The notes: generated from the letters alone by a model not told the origin. A stretch of DNA of 64,000 nucleotides from Rhynchopus sp. YZ270_cl-10 (GCA_964035575.1 OZ037865.1:186001-250000); one strand, 5' to 3'. Positions 1-10,328 are shown, counted from the stretch's first letter. Translations and numbers: made by a program.

Positions 1-898
1 TTACATATTTTTTTTCGAAATATTGGGGTTACATTCATTACAACATGCACCAGCAGCCATTCGATGCTCGGGCAGGCACTCCACCAAAAAAAAAAAACGA
101 GAACAAATTGGCAGCAGTCAGTGTAGCTAACAGTCTTCTCTTTATGCAATAGTACAGTACTGCTTATTGAGCTCTCGATAAAATACCGCATTCCATTTGA
201 CAAACAAAACACGTAAACATGCTTCAAACAGTCAAATCGGTGTGTACAACGTGCCCAAAAATAAAATGAACAAACTTTTGAACAAAAAAAATTAAGTTGA
301 AATACAACAGCCCTGCTGACGACGTACCTAAATAAAGATTCATACACTTTCCCTTCGAAGAGAAAGCACACAACGACGTTTTCTCTAAATCAAAGAAAAG
401 TTATCAGATGAATGTGCCTCACGTACGTACACATCCAAAGGTACAAAACACCACAAACCAACGGAAAGCAACCTCCACACGTTAACCTCCTCTCTGAAAC
501 ACGGACCGTGCCTGTGTTTTGAAAGCAAATGTGGGTAGTTCCTCAGCGTGTGTTCTATGGTTCATTATGAAGGGTGCATCTGTTGCAACTTCAACTATTT
601 TTTCGAAAAAAGGTCGAATTTGTGCACCATTCCTGGGGTCAAACAAGACAGATTTGACATCTTTTATTTAAACAGAGAACGTTGAAGTGCAGAAGCCAGA
701 CTGAACACTGACAAAAAAAAATTGAAAATATTCTGCCGTTCCCTTTTGTTGGACCCAGGTCGCAAAAAAGAAAACTTTTTATGCCAAAAATTGTCCAATT
801 CGCTGCACATAACCTTCATTTCGCACCCCCAACCCTTAAGCGTACCGTAAGAGCCCCATCCCACCCCTTTAAATATATCACAAAGCACTCTTCATATG
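1..898. other. Gene-free left flank with repeat fragments
   Basis: No supportable gene. The stretch is AT-rich with A/T homopolymers. Bases around 340-380 match about 40 bases that recur in every spacer of the propeller-gene array near 16.43, 18.04, 20.23 and 22.42 kb (shared core AAAGCACACAACGACGTT). Bases 290-320 resemble 24340-24365 (shared GAAATACAACAGCCC). A variant dispersed hairpin follows at 407-435. The segment therefore looks like a composite of dispersed repeats lying 3' of the F-box gene. Confidence 0.6.
407..435 (+). repeat. Dispersed hairpin, TGTGC-stem variant
   Basis: GATG at the left pairs with CATC at the right, and an inner TGTGC pairs with GTACA through one G-T pair around a CTCACG-type loop. 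It is the same layout as the GATGA/CTAAGC hairpins elsewhere in the window but with a different stem sequence. Confidence 0.5.
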
Positions 899-2512
899 TC
901 ATTCCTGTGATAGCGTATCAGCGTCGTGCCCATAGTAGTAGGAGGAGACACACCAGCGCGCAAAGGTCACGCAGACAAGATGCTTGGACATGAGCAGGGG
1001 GAGGAAGTACGCTGCTATGTCCGTCTCGTCCCAGGCCACTCCTGTGCACTCCGGGCTGAGCGGGTCGTTGCTTGCGATGTAGCTATGTGTGTGGTGGATA
1101 AGCTTGGGCACGGCAGCCTCGCTTACACAGCCCCAGTTCAGTGCGGTCAGCAGCACCGTGATCACCGAGAACCAACAGGGCCGGTAGAACCCTGTTTCCA
1201 GCATCTTCTGCATGCCGAGGAGGAGTGCAGGGCACAACGCCTTTCTCGTGCTGGGGTGCACCAGAAGGTTGAAGACAGAGCCCAGGGCGTTCTGCACGAG
1301 GATGAGTTCGTAGGGGACGGAGTCTCTTGTGGCAAGGGGCAGGTGCATGAGGACCTTGGAGCACACCTGGAGGAGTTCGGTGACGACGGCATCGGGGATG
1401 AGCACGCTGGAGGGGGAGAGGAGGTTGAAGAGGGCTTGGAAGGCCTCGGCACGGAGGCGGTCCGAGATGGTGTCCGCGCTGGCAAGCACGACCAGGCCCT
1501 GCACCGCGTCGCTGTCGTCGGAGCGCACAAAGGTGGACCCATGCTTGCGTTTGTAGCGTGCAATCTCAAAGATTGCCTTGCAGTACCCCACCTTCACCGC
1601 CTCGCTTGCATCGCCACGTAGCAAACGGTAGAACGGTGCCAAAGGTGCAGACATCTCCAACGCGAGCGTCAGATGGATGCGCAGCAGCACCTCCCTATTC
1701 TTCGGCAGCAGGCGTGTGTCAAACATAAGCGTCTTTGAGTTGTCGATGTCCAGAATCGTCTCCGTAGTGAGCGCCGCGCCATCTAAGTTGTCGCGCAAGG
1801 AGATCGCACAGTGCGAGCCGTAATAGTGGTTCGTCATCTCTGGTGTCCACGTGTTTGTCGTCCAGATGCGGACTACACCTGTCTGCACTGGAACCTCCTC
1901 TTGGTGTGTGCCGGTTGGTGCACGCAGGTCGACTTCGATCTGCCATTTGATGGGCGAGCCCAAAGCGTCTCTGCTGAAGGAGAACTCACGGCTGCGGCGT
2001 CTGAAGTGCACTGCCTTCTCGGGGAGACGTACACGCCAGCGTAGAGAGGCGGAGATGTCGCGCACCGTCTCACGCACGTCAAGCCCGCTCTGGCGTGCGT
2101 ACACAAAGTAGAACGGCTTCCAGCTGCGTGCATCCATTTCGCACCGCTCTCCAGTAGGGACCCGCCAGTCGTGCCGCTTCACGTTCGCCAGAAACGCTAC
2201 CTTCCAGAGACCGTACTTGCTGACAAGCGCCTGCGTCTCTTTGCATATGAGCTCTGCTGTCATGAGCTGCTTTACCTCGAGATACGTGAGGCATGTGCAC
2301 AGCAGCTCTGGGGGGAGGCTTGCGAGGCTCAGCTTGGGGCGCCGCAGGGTTAGGGAGACGGGGATGGGCGACAACGTGAAGTCCGTTCCGAGTGACACCG
2401 GCGAGGGTGCCTCTGAGGCTGGCTGCGGTGGCGACGTGGACGTTGCCTGCGGCGGCGGCCCAACCCTGCGCTGTTTGCGTGCTGTCGGGTGCTTGGCTTT
2501 TCGCCGCTCCAT
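899..2512 (-). CDS. F-box protein with helical (ARM-like) C-terminal region
   Basis: Encodes about 537 residues from the ATG at 2512, whose context ACAATGG is good. The frame stays open upstream to about 2650 but has no further ATG, so a 5' exon cannot be excluded. Residues 1-55 are basic and Pro/Ser-rich. Residues about 59-105 match an F-box: LASLPPELLCTCLTYLE, then a hydrophobic/Cys-rich second helix ending near LWKVAF. F-box proteins bind Skp1 and deliver substrates to SCF ubiquitin ligases. The middle (about 150-260) looks beta-rich, and the C-terminal 270 residues are Leu/Ala-rich helices suggestive of armadillo-like repeats, probably the substrate-binding part. No intron is evident. Family assignment rests on the F-box motif; the ligand is unknown. 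Confidence 0.75.
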   Translation of the reverse strand: MERRKAKHPTARKQRRVGPPPQATSTSPPQPASEAPSPVSLGTDFTLSPIPVSLTLRRPKLSLASLPPELLCTCLTYLEVKQLMTAELICKETQALVSKYGLWKVAFLANVKRHDWRVPTGERCEMDARSWKPFYFVYARQSGLDVRETVRDISASLRWRVRLPEKAVHFRRRSREFSFSRDALGSPIKWQIEVDLRAPTGTHQEEVPVQTGVVRIWTTNTWTPEMTNHYYGSHCAISLRDNLDGAALTTETILDIDNSKTLMFDTRLLPKNREVLLRIHLTLALEMSAPLAPFYRLLRGDASEAVKVGYCKAIFEIARYKRKHGSTFVRSDDSDAVQGLVVLASADTISDRLRAEAFQALFNLLSPSSVLIPDAVVTELLQVCSKVLMHLPLATRDSVPYELILVQNALGSVFNLLVHPSTRKALCPALLLGMQKMLETGFYRPCWFSVITVLLTALNWGCVSEAAVPKLIHHTHSYIASNDPLSPECTGVAWDETDIAAYFLPLLMSKHLVCVTFARWCVSSYYYGHDADTLSQE

Positions 2513-3396
2513 TGTTCGCTTGCGCTTGCGCGACGCGCCTTCCTGCCCAAGCCCAGTCGCCTCGTCTGTCTCGCACAGCGCACCTCTATGGCTGAGCACA
2601 GTCGACAGGGATACCTTATCCGTCTTGGTTGCTAGTGTATCCTGGCACCTTCAGTGCGCAGGTGTGTGGGGAAAGAGGGGAAAGAGGGGGTCCTGTGTTT
2701 GTATGTGAAGACGCGTATCTGGGTCGTATTGTGTGAGGTGTATACGTCTGGAGAGGGGTGCGGGTTTTCTAATTCCGACGGTCAAAAAAAAACTTCTGTT
2801 ATTGCCCCAAATGACCTGGAAAAATTGATGGGGGGAGGATAACGTTTTCATCTAAATACAGAGAGGGGCCATCACGGCTGAAACCCTCAAAAAACCCCCC
2901 AAAAAAAAATGGTTTCACTTCTCTTCTGAAAGCCGTGCCCCAGACCCCGCATGGAAACAGTTTGTACCTACCCTCAAGCGTCTCAAGCGGTGCAGTGTAT
3001 GTTCGTAGGATTTTAGGCGATAGGGGGTCTCATGCAAACCCCCAATAATACAACTCGCATAACATGGTGTAGAGGTGGACACGTGGGGAACCCTTCCCTG
3101 CAAACATTTTGTCTTCACATTAAGTTATCCTTCGCGCTTTTTGTGCCGAACACCATTTGTCGGGGGAAGCACAGCACCTCGCAACGCAATTCACTTTACG
3201 CAACCAACTCTTTTGGCCTCTCCTACTCCTTTATGTGTCCCCTCACCCTAACTCACCACTGCACACACATCAGGGTCGCACAAAGCGTTCTTACACTTCT
3301 TGCCCAATACACAGAGACCTCTATCCGCTCCGTCAGGGCTCAACATCAAGCATTGGAACACAACGAGAGTTTCTCTCTCCTCAGTCTCCGCGCCAC
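2513..3396. other. Intergenic between F-box gene and small RIIa-like gene
   Basis: The stretch has A-runs, C-runs and short shadow frames only. It must hold the 5' leader and promoter of the F-box gene and the 3' end of the next gene. I recognise no specific site. Confidence 0.5.
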
Positions 3397-3729
3397 TCAG
3401 CTCCGACACATGGTGTCATCATCGTACGTCTGTTGAAGGTAGTCCAGCATGAAACTGACTGGGGTGTGGCTGCGTGACGTCACCGTAGCCTCAAGAAGCC
3501 GCTCAAGAAACCCTGCGACGTCGTGGCTCCGGAGGTACCGCAGTTGCTGTGCGGTGAGTTCGACTGCGGCACGTTGTGTGGGCTGTACTGTGAGTGCAGA
3601 CACCGTGTCGTCGTACAGACATGCACGCACCCCACTGCACACATCCGCAGGCATTCTCTCCGTCAAGTGTGCTGCTATATTCTCCGCAACGACCCACAAA
3701 CAGTGCTTCTCGATGTACTCCTTATCCAT
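3397..3729 (-). CDS. Small protein with C-terminal RIIa/Dpy-30-like motif
   Basis: A 110-residue acidic-helical protein starting at the ATG at 3729. The last 40 residues (FLERLLEATV, spacer, then PVSFMLDYLQQ) resemble the dimerisation/docking helices of RIIa/Dpy-30-type domains, in which a Leu-rich helix is followed by P-x-(D/S)-(P/F)-x-x-F-(M/L)-x-x-(H/Y)-L. Such domains are common in ciliary proteins such as adenylate kinases 7/8 and radial-spoke components and dock onto AKAP-type helices. The N-terminal 60 residues are unassigned. A CCCCTTTCAG just 5' of the start looks like a splice acceptor, so an upstream exon in 3740-4020 is possible. The domain call rests on motif shape only. Confidence 0.55.
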   Translation of the reverse strand: MDKEYIEKHCLWVVAENIAAHLTERMPADVCSGVRACLYDDTVSALTVQPTQRAAVELTAQQLRYLRSHDVAGFLERLLEATVTSRSHTPVSFMLDYLQQTYDDDTMCRS

Positions 3730-4028
3730 CTTAGTCTGAAAGGGGGTGACGTGGAAAAAGGTAGGTCGGGAGGGAGGGGAGGGAGGGGGGAAATGAAAAC
3801 AGAGGAGTGCGTGGCTGTGTTTTGCTCTAGAGAGGGGGTGTGCCTTCGATTACCATTTGCTTTAATTCTTCACCCGAAGAAGGTGCTTTTGTATACCCTA
3901 TTTTCCCAGCCCTTTTGGTGTTTGATGGTCTTGCCTTTTTTTGATACAACAAAAACTACAAAAAATCGCAAAAAAAGGGCAAAACTGAGAATTTCTTTCT
4001 TAGAGAATCACAAATGTACCCACCCCAT

Positions 4029-6998
4029 TTACCCCGTCTTGTTGGCGTGAAACTCTGCCCATTGGAAGAGGAGGACTGCCTCTGGTGAGGGGTGGAGGCC
4101 TCTGTGGCGCATGGATGATAGCGCATTGTCGCAGGCGAGTTGGATAGGCGGCACGATGGTGTGCAGTGCAGGTGGTGCGAGGGTGACGGCGGCACGTACG
4201 AACTGTACTGCGTCGCAGGCAAGTGTGGGTGGCACGGTACCACCACACGGCGGTGTGAAGTGTGCATGTCCCTGCTGCAGAAGCACCTCGGCTACCCACG
4301 CAACCCCCGCAGCGCAGACGACATCAGGCAGCTCAGAAGCAAGCGACAAAGCCCCTGCAAAGTGCTGCAAACACGCCGCATGCGACCCCTGCATTGGCGT
4401 ACTGTTCCACGTGCCCTCCCACTCAGGGAGGTGTAGCTGTCCTGCCCGCATGGGTGCTTCTTGCATGCACTGCAGCACAGCGACGCACTCCGGCACACCC
4501 GCCACCGCTCCGCTCGCAAGCCAGCCCGTCGCATAGCGCCGTAGCCCCATCAGGGTGAGGTCGAGGGCAGACCACACAGGTGGGCGGTGGGGTGTCTGCG
4601 GTTGTGTTGTTGTGTGCGTCTCGGAGAGTGGGGACTGCACTGCATGTGAAGGTGGTGGTGTTGCAGGTGCAGGGGTGCGCCCCACATCATAGTACGGGTC
4701 GTCCGAATGTGTGCTTAACCGATCTGCAGTGGGTGCAGCTGTGGGTGCAGGCACTGACACATCGTCAGGCCTTCCTGATGGTCCGGGTACGCCACCCCCA
4801 CTCACTACACTGTATGGGTCGTCTGAATACACGGGCGGGGGTTGTGCACTGAAGGGGTCCGCCCCGGTTGCAGGTGCAGGTGTTGCGCCACCACCGCCAC
4901 CCACGTATGGGTTGAATGAACGTGGGCTCTGTTGCGCGCTGTGTGCATCAGACCTCACTGTGGGCGGGGGTGCTTCAGGCATCGCACCTACACTGTATGG
5001 GTCGTCTGAATGCACCCGTGGGGTCTGTGCACTGAAGGGGTCAGTCCCGGTTGCAGGTGTTGCGCCACCACCACCCACATATGGGTTTCCCAGGCCAAAC
5101 GCATCAACTGTGGGAGGACTCCGCAGGTCCTCTGAACGCAGGGATTGTGCACTGTATGGGTCGTCTGCATTGTGTGGGGTCGCACTGAAGGGGTCCGCCC
5201 CGGCTACAGGTGCAGGTGTTGCGCCGCCACCACCCAAATATGGGTTTCCCAGGCCAAATGTGTCAACTGTGGGAGGTGTCGGCAGGTCCTCTGAACGCAG
5301 GGATTGTGCACTGTATGGGTCGTCTGCATTCTGTGGGGGCGCACTGAAGGGGTCCGCCACAGGTGCAGGTGTTGCGCCACCACCTACACCACCCGCGTAT
5401 GGGTTGTATGAAGGCGGGTCCCTACCTACGATTGCCGCACTGACGGCGTCGGGCGCAACGAAACCTCCACCCCCACCCCCACCTCCACTCCTTGTCTCTG
5501 TGCTGTACGGGTCGCACGGGTACACGGGCAAGGCAGGTGCCTCCTCGCAGACGTCTCCCTTCTTCTCTTTCTCTTCCTCTGGTGCGTCCTTTGCCTTTGC
5601 CTTTGCCTCTGAGGCGGAGGAGGAGTCCATGCTGAAGCTGTCTTCCACGTCACCGTCATGCACGAGGGCCGTTAGGTCCACATTGCGGCAGCCCTTCTGC
5701 ACATCAGGGCGCGTAACAATGTTGACGACATCAAGCGCCTTCAGACGCCGCCACATCCGCGTCTGCTGCACCGCGGTGTCCCTCTGCACCCCCGCAAGCA
5801 GGTCTGGTGCCGCCCATGCAGAGTACGACGTGGCGTCGTCCTCAATGTCGCACTCTTCGTCAGACGCAGAACACAAATAGAACTGCTCCTGCATCCGCGA
5901 CACCTTCGGCTCATGAGCGCTGCCTTTCGCAGGCTTGCGGGAAGATGATCTCGAGTCTGACCCTGAGTCTGAGTCTGACGACGATGCTTCACGCTCCCTT
6001 TCCCTTTGCACATCACGTCGCGTTGTCGATGCTCTCGATGTTGATCGTGCTTGCGGGTGCGTGCGTGTCTGCTCCCATGAGTATCGTGAAAAATCGGATG
6101 TATGCGCAATCGACTCTTCAGAGGTCACATCCGAAGAAAAACGAGGCAACGTCCCATGGCTTGTCCGAGCAGGAGTCTGCTCATCAGAACCGGAGTCGGA
6201 GAAGGTCGGATCAGAATAGAAGCGGTCCATTGGTGCCTTGCTCACTCCTGGGGCACGCCTCGCAGGTCTGCTGGGTGCGTCCTCTGAGGATGAGGATGAG
6301 GATGCCCGCCCGCCCTTCTGGGGGGTTCTAGCCGAGGCACCATGCGGTCGGGCCTGCCTCTCTGTCCTGCGTGGTGAGGTGCGTGAGGACCCCTCACTCT
6401 CGGACCCACCTCCCTGCGGTCTACCAGAAAACACACAGCGTCTCACGGCCCTATCAGCGCCCCCTGATGCTGGCGAGACCCCTCGGCTCCCCCGCTCTCT
6501 GGACCCACCGCCCTGCGTTCTGCTGACACCAGAAAACACACAACGTTGCTCCGTAGATGAATCCGACTCTCCTCCTGCCCTCTTCCCCCTCCCCCTCTCT
6601 GTCGCTCTGGAATCAGGGGTGCGTTGTGTGACACGGCGTCTCGTTGAGCGCTGTGTCAGTCGTTTGGGTGTGGGGTGGCCTTTGTGTCCCCGTTCTTCTC
6701 CTTCTGAACTCATGCCCCTCCACCTCCTCCCCGGCTCGGAGGTGCAGCTGTCGACCACACCCATGCGTTCTTCGCGCTGCCGTGTGGTGTTGCTGTGTGA
6801 GGGGTGTGCCAGGCGTCTGTGGTTTCCGTTGCGGGGAGAAGCGGCAGGTGTGCTGTCAGAGCTGTCCTTCTCAGAGCTTTGCGACCCTGTGTGCCTGCAC
6901 ATAGACCGCCCCTGTGGTGCAAGGTGGTTTGTGTTGTACGTAATCTCCTCGCTGCCGCTGTCGCTTGTGGACGGGTGTTTGCGCAGAAGACGTGCCAT
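4029..6998 (-). CDS. Long disordered protein with DPF/DPY/NPY repeats (possible endocytic adaptor)
   Basis: About 989 residues from the first ATG (6998); an in-frame TTG three codons upstream is not a credible start. Residues 1-480 are Ser/Arg/Glu-rich and low-complexity. Residues about 495-770 hold a degenerate repeat in which DPF (four times: ADPFSA, TDPFSA) and DPY (about six times) alternate with NPYxGGGG and TPAPV spacers. DPF/DPW and NPF motifs in disordered tails are the standard ligands of the AP-2 alpha-appendage and of EH domains, so an accessory endocytic or trafficking adaptor is a reasonable inference. Residues about 790-989 are ordered, with helical Leu/Ala/Cys-rich sequence and no family I recognise. 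No ENTH/ANTH domain is visible. The disordered half gives many spurious frames on the other strand. Confidence 0.7.
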   Translation of the reverse strand: MARLLRKHPSTSDSGSEEITYNTNHLAPQGRSMCRHTGSQSSEKDSSDSTPAASPRNGNHRRLAHPSHSNTTRQREERMGVVDSCTSEPGRRWRGMSSEGEERGHKGHPTPKRLTQRSTRRRVTQRTPDSRATERGRGKRAGGESDSSTEQRCVFSGVSRTQGGGSRERGSRGVSPASGGADRAVRRCVFSGRPQGGGSESEGSSRTSPRRTERQARPHGASARTPQKGGRASSSSSSEDAPSRPARRAPGVSKAPMDRFYSDPTFSDSGSDEQTPARTSHGTLPRFSSDVTSEESIAHTSDFSRYSWEQTRTHPQARSTSRASTTRRDVQREREREASSSDSDSGSDSRSSSRKPAKGSAHEPKVSRMQEQFYLCSASDEECDIEDDATSYSAWAAPDLLAGVQRDTAVQQTRMWRRLKALDVVNIVTRPDVQKGCRNVDLTALVHDGDVEDSFSMDSSSASEAKAKAKDAPEEEKEKKGDVCEEAPALPVYPCDPYSTETRSGGGGGGGGFVAPDAVSAAIVGRDPPSYNPYAGGVGGGATPAPVADPFSAPPQNADDPYSAQSLRSEDLPTPPTVDTFGLGNPYLGGGGATPAPVAGADPFSATPHNADDPYSAQSLRSEDLRSPPTVDAFGLGNPYVGGGGATPATGTDPFSAQTPRVHSDDPYSVGAMPEAPPPTVRSDAHSAQQSPRSFNPYVGGGGGATPAPATGADPFSAQPPPVYSDDPYSVVSGGGVPGPSGRPDDVSVPAPTAAPTADRLSTHSDDPYYDVGRTPAPATPPPSHAVQSPLSETHTTTQPQTPHRPPVWSALDLTLMGLRRYATGWLASGAVAGVPECVAVLQCMQEAPMRAGQLHLPEWEGTWNSTPMQGSHAACLQHFAGALSLASELPDVVCAAGVAWVAEVLLQQGHAHFTPPCGGTVPPTLACDAVQFVRAAVTLAPPALHTIVPPIQLACDNALSSMRHRGLHPSPEAVLLFQWAEFHANKTG

Positions 6999-7652
6999 AT
7001 TTTCCAAGTCTGTTTCGTTGTTGTCTACTCTTCAATCCTGTGTGGGGTAGTATCGTGGTGGGTATGCTGCGTGGGGTTATGGTGAGAGGATAGGTTGGAT
7101 GAAAAGTTGGAGCACGACACGGAGACACGGAGTTTGGATGTGAACTTAGAAGGTGGTAGTTGGCCGAAGATAGACGTGGCATGTGTCTCTAGACTGGGTT
7201 CTGGCTTAGAGTCCACAGTGCATCCAACAGAGCGGGAAAATGGCAAAGGAGACAGTAAAAAATGTAATTGGGGATTGTTGGGGGATTTCGTTTTAGGTTA
7301 CGTTTTCGGTTTTTTTTTTGGTTACGTTCGGTTTCAGTTTAAGTCCAAAAGCATCGTGTCGGTTCTTCCCAGCAGCTGGAACACTTCTAATGCGCTGTGA
7401 TGATGTAGGTTTTTGTGTAAAAAAGACTTTACAGACTGATCCAAAGTGGTTTGTTGTGATGTCACAAAGACACCCCCGCTTAGGCAAAACAGGGAAGTGA
7501 TTCGAAGTGAATGGATAAATAACCACTACATCTTCCTATTTCTGACTCTTGTTGTCACAGTATTTGTTTATTCCATATGAAGCGTCCTTACACACAAAAA
7601 CAATAAACCCCACCAACACCAGCAATTTTCTCTAATAAAAGGAAAAGGTGGT
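6999..7652. other. Intergenic, low complexity
   Basis: T-rich and A-rich stretches lie between the DPF/DPY gene and the chaperonin-like gene. A run of about 60 bases near 7290-7345 repeats TTACG and GGTT words. No gene or recognised site. Confidence 0.5.
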
Positions 7653-9596
7653 CTAGAAACACGCCAACACATACCCTAGCAAGGCACGAAGCTTTTCCTC
7701 AGCAGAATCGAGGATCGGGAAGTCGTCTGGTCGGGTCTCATCCAACACCAGCACACCCGCTTCATCAAAGCGACAGATCTCTGAGAGTGGCGCACCACCT
7801 TGCGACGGTGTCGCTTTGCGCGCACCACGGTTGGCACGCACGGCCTCGAAGCTGCGTGCAGGCACACACCCTTCAGCATCCACACCACCACCATCACCAC
7901 CACCCACTACCGTCCGCAGCGCACAAAACACTGCACCCCTCGGTGCATCGCATCCATGCACCACACCAACCAGCCGTTTCGCCCTCAGTGGATCCGCCCC
8001 CACCACACACAACGCCTCACGCTTATAATACTCTCCAAAGCGATGCTTCTGTGCTGCTAACGTAGCGCCCGATGACGGATCCAACCTCTTTGCACACCCT
8101 AGCAATGCTGAAGCAAATGCGGTGACAACGTCACGCACCTTCTCAAAGGCGGCAGAGTGCGCAATCTTCTGCAGTGCCCCTAATGTTGCGAGGTGACTTA
8201 CCTGCAATATGGATTGCAAAAACAACGCCAGCTGCGCCTGCCACACACCACACCCGGGGAGCACACTGCGCGACATCGACACCGCTTCGCTTTCCCCTGC
8301 AAAGCGGGCAACGTATTTCACACTGCGTGCACACATCCTTTCAGCCTCCATCGCTATATGCCTGAACGCATGCTGCACTACAAACGTCTGAAACGACCTC
8401 ACCCCAACCACCCTCAGGTATTTCTCCGCTGTCTCCTGCGCCCCCACAATCGCCCCTGCATACACCTCCTCCAGAAGCGTCACCGCACCGAAGCACCCCT
8501 CGCAAAGAGAGTCTGGGGAGAGCGACGACACAACAGACGCTCCAGTAGTGTAAACGATCTCATTGATGTGGCGATTGCTGAGACGGTCGAGGCAGAGCAC
8601 ACCATGCGCACTGAGGTACACTTTGCATGCTTCGTGTACAGTTTTCTGGCAAAGTACGATGTCAACACCGTGCGATACAATGCACTGCATGAGACGTTTG
8701 AGGTTGCGTGTCTCGCTGTCGTGCGTGCCGTCGGAAACAACGCGGATGTCATCCTTCGGGTTCTGCGTCAAAACGTCTCTAAAGTTTTTGTCATTCTCCG
8801 GCTCGACACACACATCAAACACAACCACCTTCATGGTACCCTCTGCCTTCCTCAAGGCTACGCAGCTCCCTTTCCACTCCACCCCCATCCGCAACACCTT
8901 TTCGTCATACTCCAGCGGCACACCCCACTTCAAAAACACCCCCTCCTTCAGATCACACTGCAAAGAATGCGAGAGAGGCGCTGAGACACTGAGAAAACGG
9001 TAATTTTTTGCCCCCTTTTGCGTCCCGTGGAGGTACAACCGTAGCACCTTAGACGCGATCTTCAAACTTTCCGACGATGATAACGCAAGCACCCCATTCG
9101 TTTGAAGCAACGATGACACCAAAGCCACGAGGTGCACCCCTCTGTCTCCTTGCACTGTCAACCCGGAGAGGAGTTTACAGTAAAAGAAATGACGGATCCA
9201 TCCTTGGAGCAGATGATGCCCGGTTTTGAGGATGGCGGGAGGCAGGCAGTGTTGGGTTGGGCTTGCAGCAAGGCGTTCGCACATAGAGGCAATGATACTG
9301 AGCATGCACCAACCACCGTCCCCATTGCTCTCACGATGCGCCGATACTGCCTGCACAATAAGCTTCGTAAAAGGATGCTGTGAATAGAGAAGCCGTGTCG
9401 CGACAGTGTCCGACACCTCAACAGCGGACTCATCGATTTTCATGCTCTGCACCACCTGGCGCAACGCCTCGACGCTGTCTGAAGTGATGTGCACCACACC
9501 AGAGGCAATGGCAACACCCTTCCCCCTAGGCCCTATCGAGACATCGCATAACGAAAGCAGCCACGAGAACACAGACACCCCCTCAGGGTTCGCCAT
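7653..9596 (-). CDS. BBS6/10/12-type group II chaperonin-like protein
   Basis: A single 647-residue frame from the ATG at 9596. The N-terminal GPRGKG corresponds to the nucleotide-loop GPxG of TCP-1 chaperonins. It is followed by HPFTKLIVQAVSAH and NGDGG, matching the 'HPI...I...H...GDG' pattern of BBS10 and related divergent chaperonins. In the apical domain, GVDIVLCQKTVHEACKVYL, then CLDRLSNRHINEIVYTTGA, is the usual TCP-1 pattern. GCGVWQAQLALFL near residue 460 is the equatorial GGGxxE-like region with the catalytic acid not conserved. BBS chaperonins assist BBSome assembly at the cilium base. About 647 residues is slightly under vertebrate BBS10/12. The C-terminal 90 residues carry a Gly-rich insert. 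Family is fairly sure; which BBS paralogue is not. Confidence 0.7.
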   Translation of the reverse strand: MANPEGVSVFSWLLSLCDVSIGPRGKGVAIASGVVHITSDSVEALRQVVQSMKIDESAVEVSDTVATRLLYSQHPFTKLIVQAVSAHRESNGDGGWCMLSIIASMCERLAASPTQHCLPPAILKTGHHLLQGWIRHFFYCKLLSGLTVQGDRGVHLVALVSSLLQTNGVLALSSSESLKIASKVLRLYLHGTQKGAKNYRFLSVSAPLSHSLQCDLKEGVFLKWGVPLEYDEKVLRMGVEWKGSCVALRKAEGTMKVVVFDVCVEPENDKNFRDVLTQNPKDDIRVVSDGTHDSETRNLKRLMQCIVSHGVDIVLCQKTVHEACKVYLSAHGVLCLDRLSNRHINEIVYTTGASVVSSLSPDSLCEGCFGAVTLLEEVYAGAIVGAQETAEKYLRVVGVRSFQTFVVQHAFRHIAMEAERMCARSVKYVARFAGESEAVSMSRSVLPGCGVWQAQLALFLQSILQVSHLATLGALQKIAHSAAFEKVRDVVTAFASALLGCAKRLDPSSGATLAAQKHRFGEYYKREALCVVGADPLRAKRLVGVVHGCDAPRGAVFCALRTVVGGGDGGGVDAEGCVPARSFEAVRANRGARKATPSQGGAPLSEICRFDEAGVLVLDETRPDDFPILDSAEEKLRALLGYVLACF

Positions 9597-9692
9597 TGGG
9601 TGAGAAAGATTAAGATATTATTTTCAATCGAAAGATGGAGTTTTGTTCACCAAGCGTCGTCTCCTCTTTTGGAAAAAAGGAAAAAAAGTTTA

Positions 9693-9724
9693 GATGAACC
9701 GAAAGCCTAGCGCTTAGTCACCTT
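9693..9724 (+). repeat. Dispersed hairpin near chaperonin-like gene start
   Basis: GATGA pairs with TCACC (one A-C on this strand, G-U on the other) and AAGC pairs with GCTT around the loop CTAGC. It lies about 100 bp 5' of the BBS-like start codon. Confidence 0.6.
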
Positions 9725-9952
9725 GAAAAAGAAAATAGTAGTTTGAAAAATGCTAAACAGAGGGAACTGAGCGTTCCGTACCGTTAAGAGAATCGAAGCG
9801 GAGTTGAGATGGAAATGAGACGGACAAAAAAAAAGCAACAAAAAATGAGGCGCAAAAAAAGTGTAAAATTGAGCTGTGTTGGTGTTGTGTTGTAGCTTTG
9901 TGGAAAAAAGGGGTAGGGGTTATTGTGAGGAGGGGACCACATACATTGAGGG

Positions 9953-10021
9953 CGAATACGTATTCGGATCCCAAAATTCTTGGACCATATTCGCCCTATA
10001 TTCGGATCCGAATATAGGGCG
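9953..10021. repeat. Nested palindromes: CGAATACGTATTCG and a 30-bp perfect palindrome
   Basis: 9953-9966 reads CGAATACGTATTCG, a perfect palindrome. 9992-10021 is a second perfect palindrome whose left half is CGCCCTATATTCGGA and whose centre is GGATCC. The word TATTCGGATCC occurs in both, and a degenerate third copy follows to 10045. It could extrude as a cruciform or be a multi-site protein target. Confidence 0.75.
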
Positions 10022-10328
10022 GAATACGAAATTCGTCTTGAAGAGATGTGCCTAGGGGGGAAATAGTAGGTATGAGTTATTTTGGAAAAAGTAGAGGGAA
10101 AGAGGGTCATATTTTGAGAGGTATCGGTGTGCGGGAAAAGGCCAGGGTCATGCGGAAGGGCCCTTTTTTCCACATTTTTTTTTAATATAAAACACCCATG
10201 TCGCTCCCACCCACTCCTTTCCCATGCATCACACCCCCTCCTGCTGGTGCGTCTCGACACAACGCTCTTTTTTCTTACTCTGCCCAAAGGTAAAAAACCC
10301 ACTACTTTTTTAAAAGAAAACTTTGTCA

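Noticed and set aside
899-2599. 566-residue version of the F-box protein
   Set aside because: Its first codon at 2599 is GTG; the first ATG is at 2512.
4711-5880. 389-residue plus-strand frame
   Set aside because: Mirror of the repetitive DPF/DPY gene on the minus strand; the open frame follows from repeat composition.
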